Shown here: in pieces, positions 53,666-64,000 of the stretch
Numbering within the stretch: position 1 is the first letter of the stretch
Layout: each line of letters begins with the position of its first letter
Assembly: GCF_001625195.1 (NCBI RefSeq)
Contig: NC_054390.1
Coordinates: forward strand, 1,674,001-1,738,000
Source: Drechmeria coniospora
Lineage: Eukaryota > Ascomycota > Sordariomycetes > Hypocreales > Ophiocordycipitaceae
Direction of reading: 5' to 3'
DNA length: 64,000 bases
The notes under the pieces: generated by a model
Databases searched by the model: none
Seen by the model: only the letters and a program-made list of their open reading frames with translations
What the model was told of the DNA's origin: nothing
Made by a program: the position numbers and the translations under genes

Positions 53666-56600
53666 ACCGGGACCTAGACTAGGACTAGGTCCTAGCCTAA
53701 CTATTAGTTCGGCTAACCCAAGGGACCTTACTAAGGCTACCCTATACAAAGACCCTATAGAGGACCCGATCCCTATAGAGGCAATAGACCTACTAGTAGT
53801 CCCTACTGCTAGTACTAAGGAACAGGCTATTCCGACTACTAGTACAGAATTCAGTAACTAGTCTTACCAAAGACTACTGCAGTAAGCAGGCATTTGGTAT
53901 ATTAGACTAAGACATATTAGTCTACTATTATTGAAAAAGACTAGTAAGATTACTAGTAGGTTACCTAACTTTTTATCCATTAAGGTTACCGATTTTTAAT
54001 ACCTTACCTATATACAGGCAAAATCTACTAAACGCTAGTTAAGGGATCCAATTAAGGATCCAGACTATATACTTAACTCAATCGAAGGGGATACATTTAG
54101 GATTAAACCTATATCCTACAATCGAAAGTCCACTAAACTAATCCTTATTAATTGCAAATCCTGATTCCGTTAGGTATATATCCTACCCAATAAGGAAGGA
54201 CTAATAATTCTCTAGGCTATAAAGAACTTCTTTTAAAGCCTAAAAACATACTATAGCCGTTACCCAAAAAGGCTATTTTATAATAAAGGACCTAAAATTA
54301 ATATTCTTGCAATTTGGGTGCGTAAGAGGAGGGGGTAGTAGAAGTATATCGTACGGACTAGGGAAATAATCAAGCTGTTAGTAACAGTATAAGGGGTACC
54401 AGTTAGTAACTGGGCAAGAGTGTACAATTAGTAGTACCGAACTATATAAACGAATGTAATTATTCTTCTAACTAAAGTACAAGGGAAGTATAGCTATTTA
54501 TGCCTATAGAGTAGTACCTTATAGGTCCAGATTGTAGCTATACAGTTATACTATTGTTTGATTACCCGTTTGATTGTATAATGGTTTGATTGCCCGTTTG
54601 GTCGTATAATAGTTTGATTGCCGTTTCGGTTGCACAATAGTTTAATTACCTGCAGTAGTACTATAGGCTAGCAATAGCTAGTAGCGACTAGGAGAGCAGT
54701 AATTGTTATTCCGATTAATTGGCTCCTATAGTTAACTGGCTACTATATATATAAGTTGTATAGTAGTAGTAAGTTGGCTAGTAGTAGTACTACCGTTAGT
54801 CGCTCCGAGTTATAGCTCGGAGAAGTAGTATGTTATATACTATTAGTTAACTTAATATACTTACTAATACTTACAGTATAGTATAGTATCTTTACTAATA
54901 GTAGTACTACTAGTAGCAATAGGATAATATCCTATTTGGGTAGTCTTACTAGTATAAATACTAGTATTTTAATACCCCCTCTATTTAGCTAGTATAACTA
55001 CTGCTAAATAGGGATCCCTTGGAGACCTAGTAGGCTAAGGTAACGTTAGAAGAGATTAGCGTTAAGGGCCTTAGTAAGGCTATCGGCAGGCATAGACTTA
55101 GTGTTTAGGTAACTAATTTTGGCTAGTCTATTTACTGCTTCTTGCCGAATATACTGGAACTTTAGCAGTATATACTTTATTCGGTTATGCTAATTGGGAT
55201 TGTTAGCGTTAGAGATAGATCTATTATTATCGTACAGAAGTAGAATAGGCTTTTTAAGACCCTTACCTATTTCTGTAAATAGACTATCTAGCTATTTAAG
55301 TTCCCGAATAACTTCTAGTAGGGTATCCGATTCTGCCTCTACAGTAGAAAGAGTAATAGTATTGGCCCTTTTTGATTTCTAGTAGATTGGTCTACCTACT
55401 AAGGTAAAGAGGTACCTATAGGTAGACTTAAAGGAGTCTAAGTTACCTGCAAAGTTACTGTCGGAAAATCCAAGTAGATTAGGTACTGTAGGCTTAGACC
55501 TATAGCAAATAGCTAGGTCTATAGTTCCTTTTAGATATTAAAGAAGGTTCTTACCAGCTACTAGCTGTAGGCTAGTAGCCTAATGTATATACCGAGATAG
55601 CTATTGGATTGCAAAGGCTATATTTAGTCGGGTTAATAGTATAAGGTATATTAAAGTCCCTACTATTTATTAGTATACCAGTTGGTCGGTTGCGGATAAG
55701 AGAGTAAGGGGCGTTATAGTAGCCTGCTTAATTACTTCTGGCTATAGTAGTATTGCTACTGCCTTGGCCTCCTTTAACCTAAATCGGGATAGGGCTTCCT
55801 TAATATACCCTTTTTAACTAAGAGTAATACCCTTAGTTGTTCGACTAATCTATACGCCTAGGAAGAAGGCGGCCTATCCGCGGTCTTTAATTAGGTAGAC
55901 CTTATATAGTTATTGTTTCAACCTATTAATATATGTAAGGTTTGGTCCAATAAGTAGGTAGTTGTCGACGTAGCTAACTATATAAGTACTAGTAGTACTA
56001 TTATAGTAGATAGCCGGATTAGATACTAAAGGGCTGTATCCGTATTGGTGTAGTAGTTTGGTAAGTGCCTCCTGCTACTCTTTAGGTCCTTGTTTTAGGC
56101 CGTAGAGTGCCTTTTTCAAAAGGATACCTTATTTAACTATTGGGTTATAGCCTAGCTTAGCTAGTAGCTTAGCTAAATTATTAGTCTTATTAAGACTAAT
56201 AAATACTTCTAGTCCCTTAGGAATTTTAAGGTAATTAACTTTAGGTAGCTTACTGTTTAGGAAAGTACCAATAAAGTTAATCTGTTCAATATACTAGTTG
56301 TTCTGGGCGGCTAGGGCTAGTAGTATCCTCTAGGTAGGTAGAATACTAATAGTTGCAAAAGTCTTAATATAATCGAGGCCTTTAATTTGTATAAATCCCT
56401 TAGCTACTAGTTGTGCCTTAAATTTAATAGGGTTATTCTGCTAATCCTTTTTGACTTATAGTATAAGTCGGCTTTTCAGAAGTCGTCTGCTAGTTAGTAT
56501 TTCTTAAAGGGGGATAAAATAAAATATCCCTACCTGGATAAGCTGCTGGAATTCCGAGAATATAGTACTTATCTACTGGTCTTTATTGTTTGACTTAAGT

Positions 56601-56769
56601 ACCTGTTTCTAGCTAGTAGGCTTGCTACTATCTAGTAGTTGCTTTGCCTTAGCTTGGTAGTATAGGTCCTGGATCCAATACGCTAGGTTGAGATCTATTA
56701 GGTTAGGGTTGTCTTTTGGTTCTAGTATATCTAGAAGAGAGGTATCTAGTAGATCCTCTATTGGCTAGG

Positions 56770-57015
56770 CCAGGACCCCCTCTGTTGCGCTAGTCCTAGT
56801 AGGACTAGTTAGTCCGTTGGCTCCTTGCAACCTACTGGTCCTAGTAGGACTAGTAGGTCCGTTAGTTCCTTGCAACCTACTGGTCCTAGTAGGACTAGTA
56901 GGTCTACTAGCCCTAGTAGGGCTAGTAGGTCCGTTAGTTCCTTGCAACCTACTGGTCCTAGTAGGACTAGTAGGTCTACTAGCCCTAGTAGGGCTAGTAG
57001 GTCCGTTGGCCCCCT
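56770..57015 (-). repeat. PTSPTR repeat array in Copia-D
   Basis: The coding (minus) strand reads PTSPTRTSR, LQGTNG and PTSPTRAS units, more copies than in Copia-A. The sequence stays open on both strands because the unit is a multiple of three. Confidence 0.82.
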
Positions 57016-58249
57016 CTGTCTCCCTAGGTGTTAGGGGACTAGAGGTATTTTGCAAGATATAGTCTTCTATCTCAATTTCCCCCTCTGACTCTAGTCCTTA
57101 GAGACTAGGACTTAGTAGTCGTTAAAGTCCTTAGGAGATAGGGCCGATACCTTCTAGGACTTTTAGGAAGGTAGTTTTTATAACTACCCTTCTGGAAGGT
57201 ATATATATAAGGTATGTTTTTGAACCTAGCGTTGCTAGTAGCCTTACTAGTTCTGTGCGTTGTGCCAATTTGGTACTTTGAATCCATTTCTAGTAAGGGA
57301 TCAGGACTTTGCAGTAGGCACTAATAGCCTTATAGGCTGTAAGGTTTGGTAGCGTTTTTAGCCCTTGTAACTCCTGCTTAAGCAATTGGTAGGGGCTTAG
57401 ATCCCTATTGGTAATTATAGTATAGTTGACTAGGTTAACTATAGCAGGAAGTATAGTAGACCAGAGGAATAGTAGGAGGCTAGCCTAGATTATAGTTGCT
57501 CGTAGCCGGTCTAGAATAACTCGTATAGACCGTTCGGTAAGTTTATTTTGTTCGGGGGTATACGGGTAAGACGTATCGAATAGTATTCCTTTAGTACCTA
57601 ACTAGTCCTAAAGCAGTATATTGATTTTAGGTCCTTTATTATAAAATAGCCTTTTTGGGTAACGGCTATAGTATGTTTTTAGGCTTTAAAAGAAGTTCTT
57701 TATAGCCTAGAGAATTGTTGGTCCTTCCTTGTTGGGTAGGATATATACCTAACGGAATTGGGATTTACAATCGATAAGGATTAGTCCAATAGACTTTCGA
57801 TTGTAGGATATAGGTTTAATCCTAAATGTATCCCCTTCAATTAAGTTAAGTATATAGTCTGGATCCTCGATTGGATCCCTTAACTAGCGTTTGGTAGATT
57901 TTGCCCGTATACAGGCAAGGTATTGAAAATCGGTAACCTTAATGGATGAAAAGTTAGGTAACCTACTAGTAATCTTATTAGTCTTTTTCAATAATGGCAG
58001 ACTGATATGTCCTAGTCTAATATGCCAGATGCCTGCTTGTTGCAGTAGTCTTTGGTAAGACTAATTGCTGAATTCTGTACTAGTAGTCGGAATAGCCTGT
58101 TCCTTAGTACTAGCAGTAGGGACTGCTGGTAGGTCTGTTGCCTCTATAGGGATCGGGTCCTCTATAGGGTCTTTGTATAGGGTAGCCTTAGTAAGGTCCC
58201 TTGGGTTAGCCGAACTAGTAGTTGGGCTAGGACCTGGTCCTGGTTTAGG

Positions 58250-58410
58250 TCCCGGTCTCGGTACTAGACTAGGTACCGACCTAGGCACCAATCGACTTAG
58301 GCACCGATCTAGGTGCTAACCTAGGTACCGATCTAGGTGCCGACCTAGGTACCGATTTAGGTGCTAACCTAGGTACCGATCTAGGTACCGACTGGAGTGC
58401 CGATTTAGGT
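58250..58410 (-). repeat. 12-bp minisatellite in Copia-D
   Basis: CTAGGTACCGAT / CTAGGTGCCGAC units, partly degenerate, at the same place in the polyprotein as in A, B and C. Confidence 0.82.
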
Positions 58411-59080
58411 ACCGACTAGTCTTTTGCCTTATTAGCCTAGGAAGGTTACTGTAAGGAAATTTCTACTACTATTCTATAGCTACTATAGTAGCTTGAGTAA
58501 GCTGAGTTTAGTTTTCTTAGATAGGGTATATTTAGGCCTTCTTATTATAGGAAGAAGCTATACCTCTAGAAGTTAAGTAGGCTATATATTTTTCGGTTCG
58601 ACTTATACAGGGACTGCTTAATAAGTATTCCCCCTAATCTATAGTATTATATTCTACTAATAATATTAACTTTTAGTTTCGGAATATATAGTACCTCTTA
58701 TAGTATAAGAGTACTATAGGTTAGTAGATTAGTATTAATTAATACTATAAATTCTATAGTTCTAATTCTACTAGGATATATTGGGCTACCTCTAGTAGTA
58801 ATTGGTTTTGCCTAGGATTTTGCAATTAGTCGAAAGGTTATAAACTTAAACCAATTATTTACTAAATAGTAGGTTAAGCTAGTATTATAGAGTAGGCCTA
58901 TATAGTATATATTAGTGTTAGTAATACTATATAGTGTACTAATATTACCTAAGTTAGGTAATATTTCTAATTCTTATATAGAGTTAGAATTAGTATCTAA
59001 TTCCTAATAGGAATTAGGTAAGTCTATATAGCTAGCTGTTAGGCTATAGTTACTAACTAGGAAATTAGTAGTATCCTTTG

Positions 59081-60894
59081 TATTAAAATACTAGTATTTA
59101 TACTAGTAAGACTACCCAAATAGGATACTATCCTATTGTTACTAGTAGTACTACTACTAATAAAGATGCTGTACTATACTATAAGTATTAGTAAGCATAC
59201 CGAGTTAACTAATAGTATACAATATACTACTTCTCCGAACTACGACTCGGAGCGACTGCCGGTAGTACTACTGTTAGCCAACCTACTACTACAACCTAAC
59301 CTATATATATAGTAGTTAGTCGACTACTAAAGTCAATTGATCGGAATACCAATTAACATTCTCCTAACGACTACCAGCCGTTACCAGCTAAGAGTACTAC
59401 TCTTAGCAATTTAAACTATAGTACAGGGATAACTAAGCCGGTAACTTACCGTACGAATACGACTAAGCAGGTAACCTACTGTACGGTATAATAGACTGGC
59501 CACCAAACTTAACAGGCTTATATATACGTATATTAGTATAGCAGTTATAGTCTCGACTCAGGTACACTAAGTTATCGCAAATCGTATATACGCATATTAG
59601 TATAGCAGTTATAGTCTCGACCCAGGAACCTAAGGTTATTAAGGTACTACCTCCAAGACATAAATAGTCCTATTTCTCCTATACTATACTTAATAAAATA
59701 ATTGCATTTGTTTATATAATTTAGTACTACTAAGTTTACACTCTTACCTAGTTACTAACTAGTACCTATTTTGCTATTACCAATAGCCTAATTAATTCCC
59801 TAGTCCGTATAATATACTTCTACTACCCCTCTTCTTATATATCCAAATTGCAAAAGGTTATAAGCCCGGAAGGACTATAATTAATCCTTCGGAATTAATA
59901 TTTACAACTTACTAAGTTACCTACTAGTATTACTAGTAATAATTAATTAAATCCTATAACTTACTAAGTTACCTACTAGTACTACTAATAACGCTTAGTT
60001 ACTAAACTATAGCTCCCCTAACTATTAGTACTACTAGTACGTTATCTACTAGTACTACTAGTAATTCTTAGTTATTAAACTACAGCTTCCCTAACTACTA
60101 GTACTACTAGTACGTTATCTACTAGTACTACTAGTAACGCTCGGTCTCTAAGCTACGGCTCCCTTCCCTACTAGTACTACTAGTAGGATACCTAATTGCT
60201 AGTATTACTAGCTAGGTAAGTAAGGTGAGATTGGAATCTAATTACTAACTAGAAAATAAATCCTACTAACTAAGGTTAGGGAACTAACCTATTGGAAATC
60301 GAAAAACGTCTACTAGTATAGTAAACGCAAATCGATAAACTTTTACAATAATATACTCAATCTATACAATAACTTAATACTATTATTCTATAGATATAAG
60401 ATCGACTAAATATAATTAAGTTAACTCTTAGTAATCTCAGTAATAGTACTACCATTACAAAGATAAAGGATTCTAACTCTAGCTATAAGTTAAACAAAAA
60501 AGTCTATTAATTCCCAGAATACGCAAAACTTAAAGGTACCAAGAATTATAAGCTATAGGAGTAATCCCTATTAATTTAACTTTAAGCCCTAGACCTAGAA
60601 AGTTTTCTAAATAAACCTTTAATTATATCTAACTTCTTAAGTAGAAATTAGGCCCGTTTACTTATACTATTACAGGATAGCTATACGGAAGAAACCTTAG
60701 TATCTATTGCATAGATTAAAAACCTAACTAAGGTTTTCCTACTACTAAAAAAACAATACTCTAAAGGTTACAAAGCTAAACGCTCTAACCTACATAACGC
60801 TTACTATACCCTTATATTTAAGGGGTATAAAGGAATACTTAAGGCATTTAATACTAAATTTAATAGTTAACTTACTAAGCTATAACTAGCCGGA
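59081..60894 (+). mobile_element. Copia-E: 5' LTR, leader and gag start, cut by Gypsy-4
   Basis: Inserted in Copia-D gag after CTTTG. LTR 59,081-59,855 (775 bp, long-LTR subtype with one tandem unit fewer than Copia-A), leader 59,856-60,250 with palindromic repeats, gag with start changed to ATA, broken at 60,894. Inactive. Confidence 0.85.
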
Positions 60895-63800
60895 TGTTAC
60901 GGAGTCGCTAGGCGACTGCTCTAGGACTCTTAATGATGTTTATTAAAAGACTTAAAGGAGGGAAAACTACCTAACAACTAGGGCTTCTAGTTGTATGTAT
61001 TCCTCCTAGTAGGTCCCTTAGTTCCCTTCGTTCTCCTATATCGGGCTAAGCCTAATACTATAACATACCGTCTCGCTCTACCCGTTCGAAGTAAAGTCTA
61101 GCTATAGCCGTAGCTAAACCGCCCTTCCTAAGGCTGGTTTTCCTAATCCGTAGCTCCCCCGAATTTGTTTTTATTTTTTTTTTGGGTATTCGTTGGGTGC
61201 TTAGCGTACGCGGTCTCCTCCCCGTATTATCCCCTATTTAGGGTTTACTAGTTACCCGGGGTAACTAATTCTACCCCGTTCCGTCCCCTCCTTGGGTGTT
61301 TACCGGGTGCTTGCCGGGTGCCTAAGGCGCCTAGTATTACCTTGCTTTTCCCCCTTACTACTCCCTCTATGTTGCCTTCTCCGTTCCTATTCTATTGCGC
61401 TTCTTATTCCTTTTTCCTTTAACTATTGTACCTATTCGTTTTTTAGCTTCTTGCCGTATAATTATTATTAACTCCTTTACTGCCTTCTATTGCGCTTACT
61501 CCCCTATTGCTATTGTTCCTCCCCTGTAAGGTAGGTTACTGCTTCCTTGTTGGGGCCGTTCCGTATATCCTTTGGGCCGTTGGCTAATAAGCTAGTAATA
61601 ATAGGAACTGTTGATCCTACTCTTACTGCTATTGCTCCTCCCTTGTAGAGGACTTATTTACCTTTTCGTTACCGCTACTGCTGCTATTATATCTACCGCT
61701 ATAGGTACTCCTCCCCCCCCTTCTGGATGCGGTTTGGGCCCTCGTTATAGCTACTATACCGATAAGTCGGACCGCCGTTGCGCCCTAGGCGAATACCTAG
61801 TAGAGGGTAACTCCTCCGACGAGGAGTTTATACCTCCGGAGGAGGTGCGCGGAATATACCTCCCTTGCGTTAATCGCCTTGTTACTAGCGGCCGTAACGA
61901 CTGCGTGCCGGGCCGTAGTGCTGGCTGCCGTACGTGCGCGTATGCGTACGCTAAATGCATTTAGGTATTGTATTTGTTTGCTGCGCGCCCTTAACTATGT
62001 TGCGCCCTGCGCGACCTTCGTACTTGCGCCTAGCGCAACGTCTATATCCTAGTCGAGGTCCGCCCTAAGGTCGGGGCCGTACCGGGCGCTTGCGCCGTCC
62101 TGTTGCTTGAGTTTCTGGCCCTGGGCCGGGTTTGGGCTTGCACCCTGGCTCTGGCCGAGATAGAGCCTGCTCCCGTGCGCCCCGCCTATACCCTTGCCCT
62201 CGTACCGGGTGTTGTCTCTCCCCCTGCCGCCGCTAACAATAACGATAACCCGAACTGTACCCTCGTCCTTACTGCTAACGCCTTAACCCTAACTCGAGCG
62301 GGTAGCCGTTCCGGCGCTATATCGAGCATATAGCTCGGCGTATTTGCCTAGGGCGTAGCTTGGGCCCTAACGGGCATCCAGAGTAACGTATACGGCCTTA
62401 CCCGCCGTTAGCAGGCGCAGGAGGGCGTTAGTACCGAGTTGGTAGCCACTTTGGCCGAGATATACCGCAATATTTGTAAGTTGCGTAAGTCTTGCGCTAG
62501 CGGTTCCCCCTTAGTGCGCCGTCCCGCCCCCTCTACTCCCCGTATTGCCCGTAATTGCAATAGGTTGTACTCGTCCTACGTAGCTAATGTAACTCCGTTG
62601 CGCCGCCCTATTGCCTTCGCCCCTTATATTGCTTAAGTCGCCTGGTGCCTTCGTTTTATACCCCCGCCCCCGCCCCCCTTAGTTACGTCCCGCCCCCGCC
62701 CGAGTACTGTAACGGATAGTTTTAAGACCCTCCCTAAGGAGGATACTAAGGAGGATAAGAGTAAGGAGGATACGGAGACCGATAAGTCTAAGTAGTACGG
62801 CTAGCGTATATCCGTAGTAGTAGTATTGGGTCGGGCCCTTATTGGGGGCGCTCTAGGGCCGATTTTTTCCTTTGGTATAGTTAAAATTTTACATTTCGTT
62901 TTACAGCTTACCCGCGCTCTACCGTTTATATAGGGATCTCCCTATTACTGTATAAATTCCTTTAGGGCTTCCGTTTATACTAGAGCCTCTATTAGTTCCT
63001 AGGTTAGTTGTTCGTAACCTAGCTATTTTATAAGGGTATTGCGTTATCCCCCTCGGCCTTAGGCCCCCCTTATAGTAAGGATACATTCGACTTAGTATTC
63101 CTCTTGCAAGGTACTATCCTTATCTTAGACTAGTAGTAGGCCTAGCTCCAAATTCCGTACTACCTAACTGGGCAAGGGGTTATTTACTGCCCTTTCGATA
63201 AGGTCTATATAGAAGGTAGGGTATAAGCCCTAAGGAATATCTAGTATTACTATAAGTAGTATTAGTACTATTAGTACCGTAAACTTAGAAGCAACTTAGT
63301 CTAGCTTCCTGTATAGCCTGTTGGTTTTAATATATCTAAGGCTAAGCTAGACCTTATTGCCTACCTAGAACTTTTCTGCTAGGCGACCTAAAGCTACTGC
63401 CGACTTATATAAGCGTTATTATATAAAGGCAATAGCCGCTTGTATAATTTTTGTTCCTTCCCTTAGGTATTATAGGAAAGCAATAGCCCTCCCTTTTGGT
63501 ATTGTTATACTTACCTAGTCGTCCTCTACCCTTAGTATTATACTAATTTCGTAGCCTAATAATAGCTTATTTGGGCTAACTCCTATAACTAAAGACTCCC
63601 TATTATTTAGGGCCAGCTGGTAGGCGGTTAGGTAGGCCGGTTAGTCGAACTGCTTAAACGAGATTAGGATCCTTAGGGTAGCTTAAATTTCTTGATTTAC
63701 CCTCTCGGTACCCCTATTTGTCTAGGGGTAGTGTAAAGTTAATAGGAGTTACTTCGTACTAATAAGGGAGTATAGGGATATCTAGAACTTACTAAGCTAG

Positions 63801-64000
63801 TCTAATCCCCAATCTATTATAATCTAGGCGGGAAAACCCCTAAATTACTACCAATAGGTCTTAAACTGTTCCGTATAAGCCTTTGCGCTTATTGTAGTTA
63901 TTGCCTTAAGTTGGATAAATTTAGAAAGGCGGTCTATAATAACTATTAAGAATTAGGGGTCCTTATCGTTCTATACTGGTAGGTTGGTTATAAAGTCGAT
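60895..64000 (-). mobile_element. Gypsy-4: 3' part of a chromodomain gypsy element, runs off the window
   Basis: 3' LTR 60,895-61,065 (171 bp, TGTTACGGAG to ACTATAACA), accessory region with the antisense frame, chromodomain (about 62,940-63,095), and integrase to the window edge. It is collinear with Gypsy-1 31,023-34,128. The integrase catalytic Glu is kept here (TERVNQ near 63,710), unlike in Gypsy-1. It is the last insertion of the right-hand nest. Confidence 0.9.
61611..62790 (+). pseudogene. Antisense Cys-rich frame in Gypsy-4
   Basis: Second well-preserved copy of the frame at 31,757-32,917, again interrupted almost only by TAG/TAA at glutamine positions. It keeps CALGEYLVEGNSSD, a Cys segment with CRTC (CRTY in Gypsy-1), LVATLAEIYRNICKLRKSC and the acidic tail. 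Differences between the copies are transitions, so conservation may reflect recent common origin rather than selection. Confidence 0.58.

Larger units (their letters stand above)
50388..54304 (+). mobile_element. Copia-C: 5' part, cut by Copia-D
   Basis: Plus-strand copia of the short-LTR subtype. LTR 50,388-51,056 (669 bp), leader 51,057-51,833, gag with start mutated to ATA at about 51,834, the longest 12-bp minisatellite of the window (53,450-53,660), then the start of the integrase region, broken at 54,304. The next expected bases (compare Copia-A near 4,812) are missing and should lie right of the window. Confidence 0.87.
54305..59080 (-). mobile_element. Copia-D: minus-strand copia, 3' LTR to gag, cut by Copia-E
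   Basis: 3' LTR at 54,305-54,974 (670 bp), purine tract complement at 54,975-54,986, then on the minus strand RNase H, reverse transcriptase (YVDN near 55,965, second Asp lost), PTSPTR repeat (56,775-57,010), integrase, 12-bp minisatellite (58,250-58,410) and part of gag up to 59,080. It provides the uninterrupted sequence that shows the empty site of the Fot1 insertion. The gag start, leader and 5' LTR should lie right of the window. Confidence 0.87.

Overview
The window looks like a nuclear chromosome of a filamentous ascomycete (Pezizomycotina), probably a sordariomycete. The evidence is short GT-AG introns with typical fungal branch sites, a RAD54 protein of sordariomycete type, and dense repeats whose open frames are broken almost only by TAG/TAA in place of CAG/CAA. 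That pattern, with strong CpA/TpG depletion, is the signature of repeat-induced point mutation (RIP). Short TACTCCGTA-type palindromes in the unique DNA also fit this kind of genome. Species is not determined.

Layout. (1) 1-13,823: nested Ty1/copia retrotransposons. Copia-A (1,215-8,241, plus strand) is complete, has two 859-bp LTRs and a GTTAG target duplication, and sits in the 5' LTR of Copia-F (minus). F abuts Copia-B (minus), which also carries a 1.86-kb Fot1/pogo DNA transposon at a TA site. (2) 13,824-14,400: AT-rich repeat remnants and a tRNA-like stretch. (3) About 14,600-29,800: a normal-composition gene island with RAD54 (15,127-17,526), a weak hypothetical ORF, a hypothetical gene with a good TATA box (18,999-20,204), 4.1 kb without a convincing gene, and a three-exon multidomain enzyme (24,309-29,598): adenylation domain, carrier protein, and a membrane/hexapeptide C-terminal half resembling bacterial epsilon-poly-lysine synthetase. 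(4) 30,207-64,000: a Russian-doll stack of mainly Ty3/gypsy chromodomain elements with 171-172-bp LTRs. Gypsy-X1 contains Gypsy-X2 (AGGGA duplication). X2 contains a second gypsy family (G), and G contains Gypsy-1 (7,417 bp, TCTAC duplication). X1 is cut again by Gypsy-3, which is cut by Copia-C, then Copia-D, Copia-E and Gypsy-4, which runs off the right edge.

How it works together. The island genes are unrelated: a homologous-recombination motor and an orphan NRPS-like enzyme without visible tailoring or transport genes. The repeat blocks are RIP-inactivated. Their most interesting content is in the chromodomain gypsy family: a conserved antisense Cys-rich reading frame between the chromodomain and the 3' LTR, and an 11-nt LTR/leader complementarity suggesting Tf1-like self-priming. 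All boundaries and motifs were read by eye; no database search was run.
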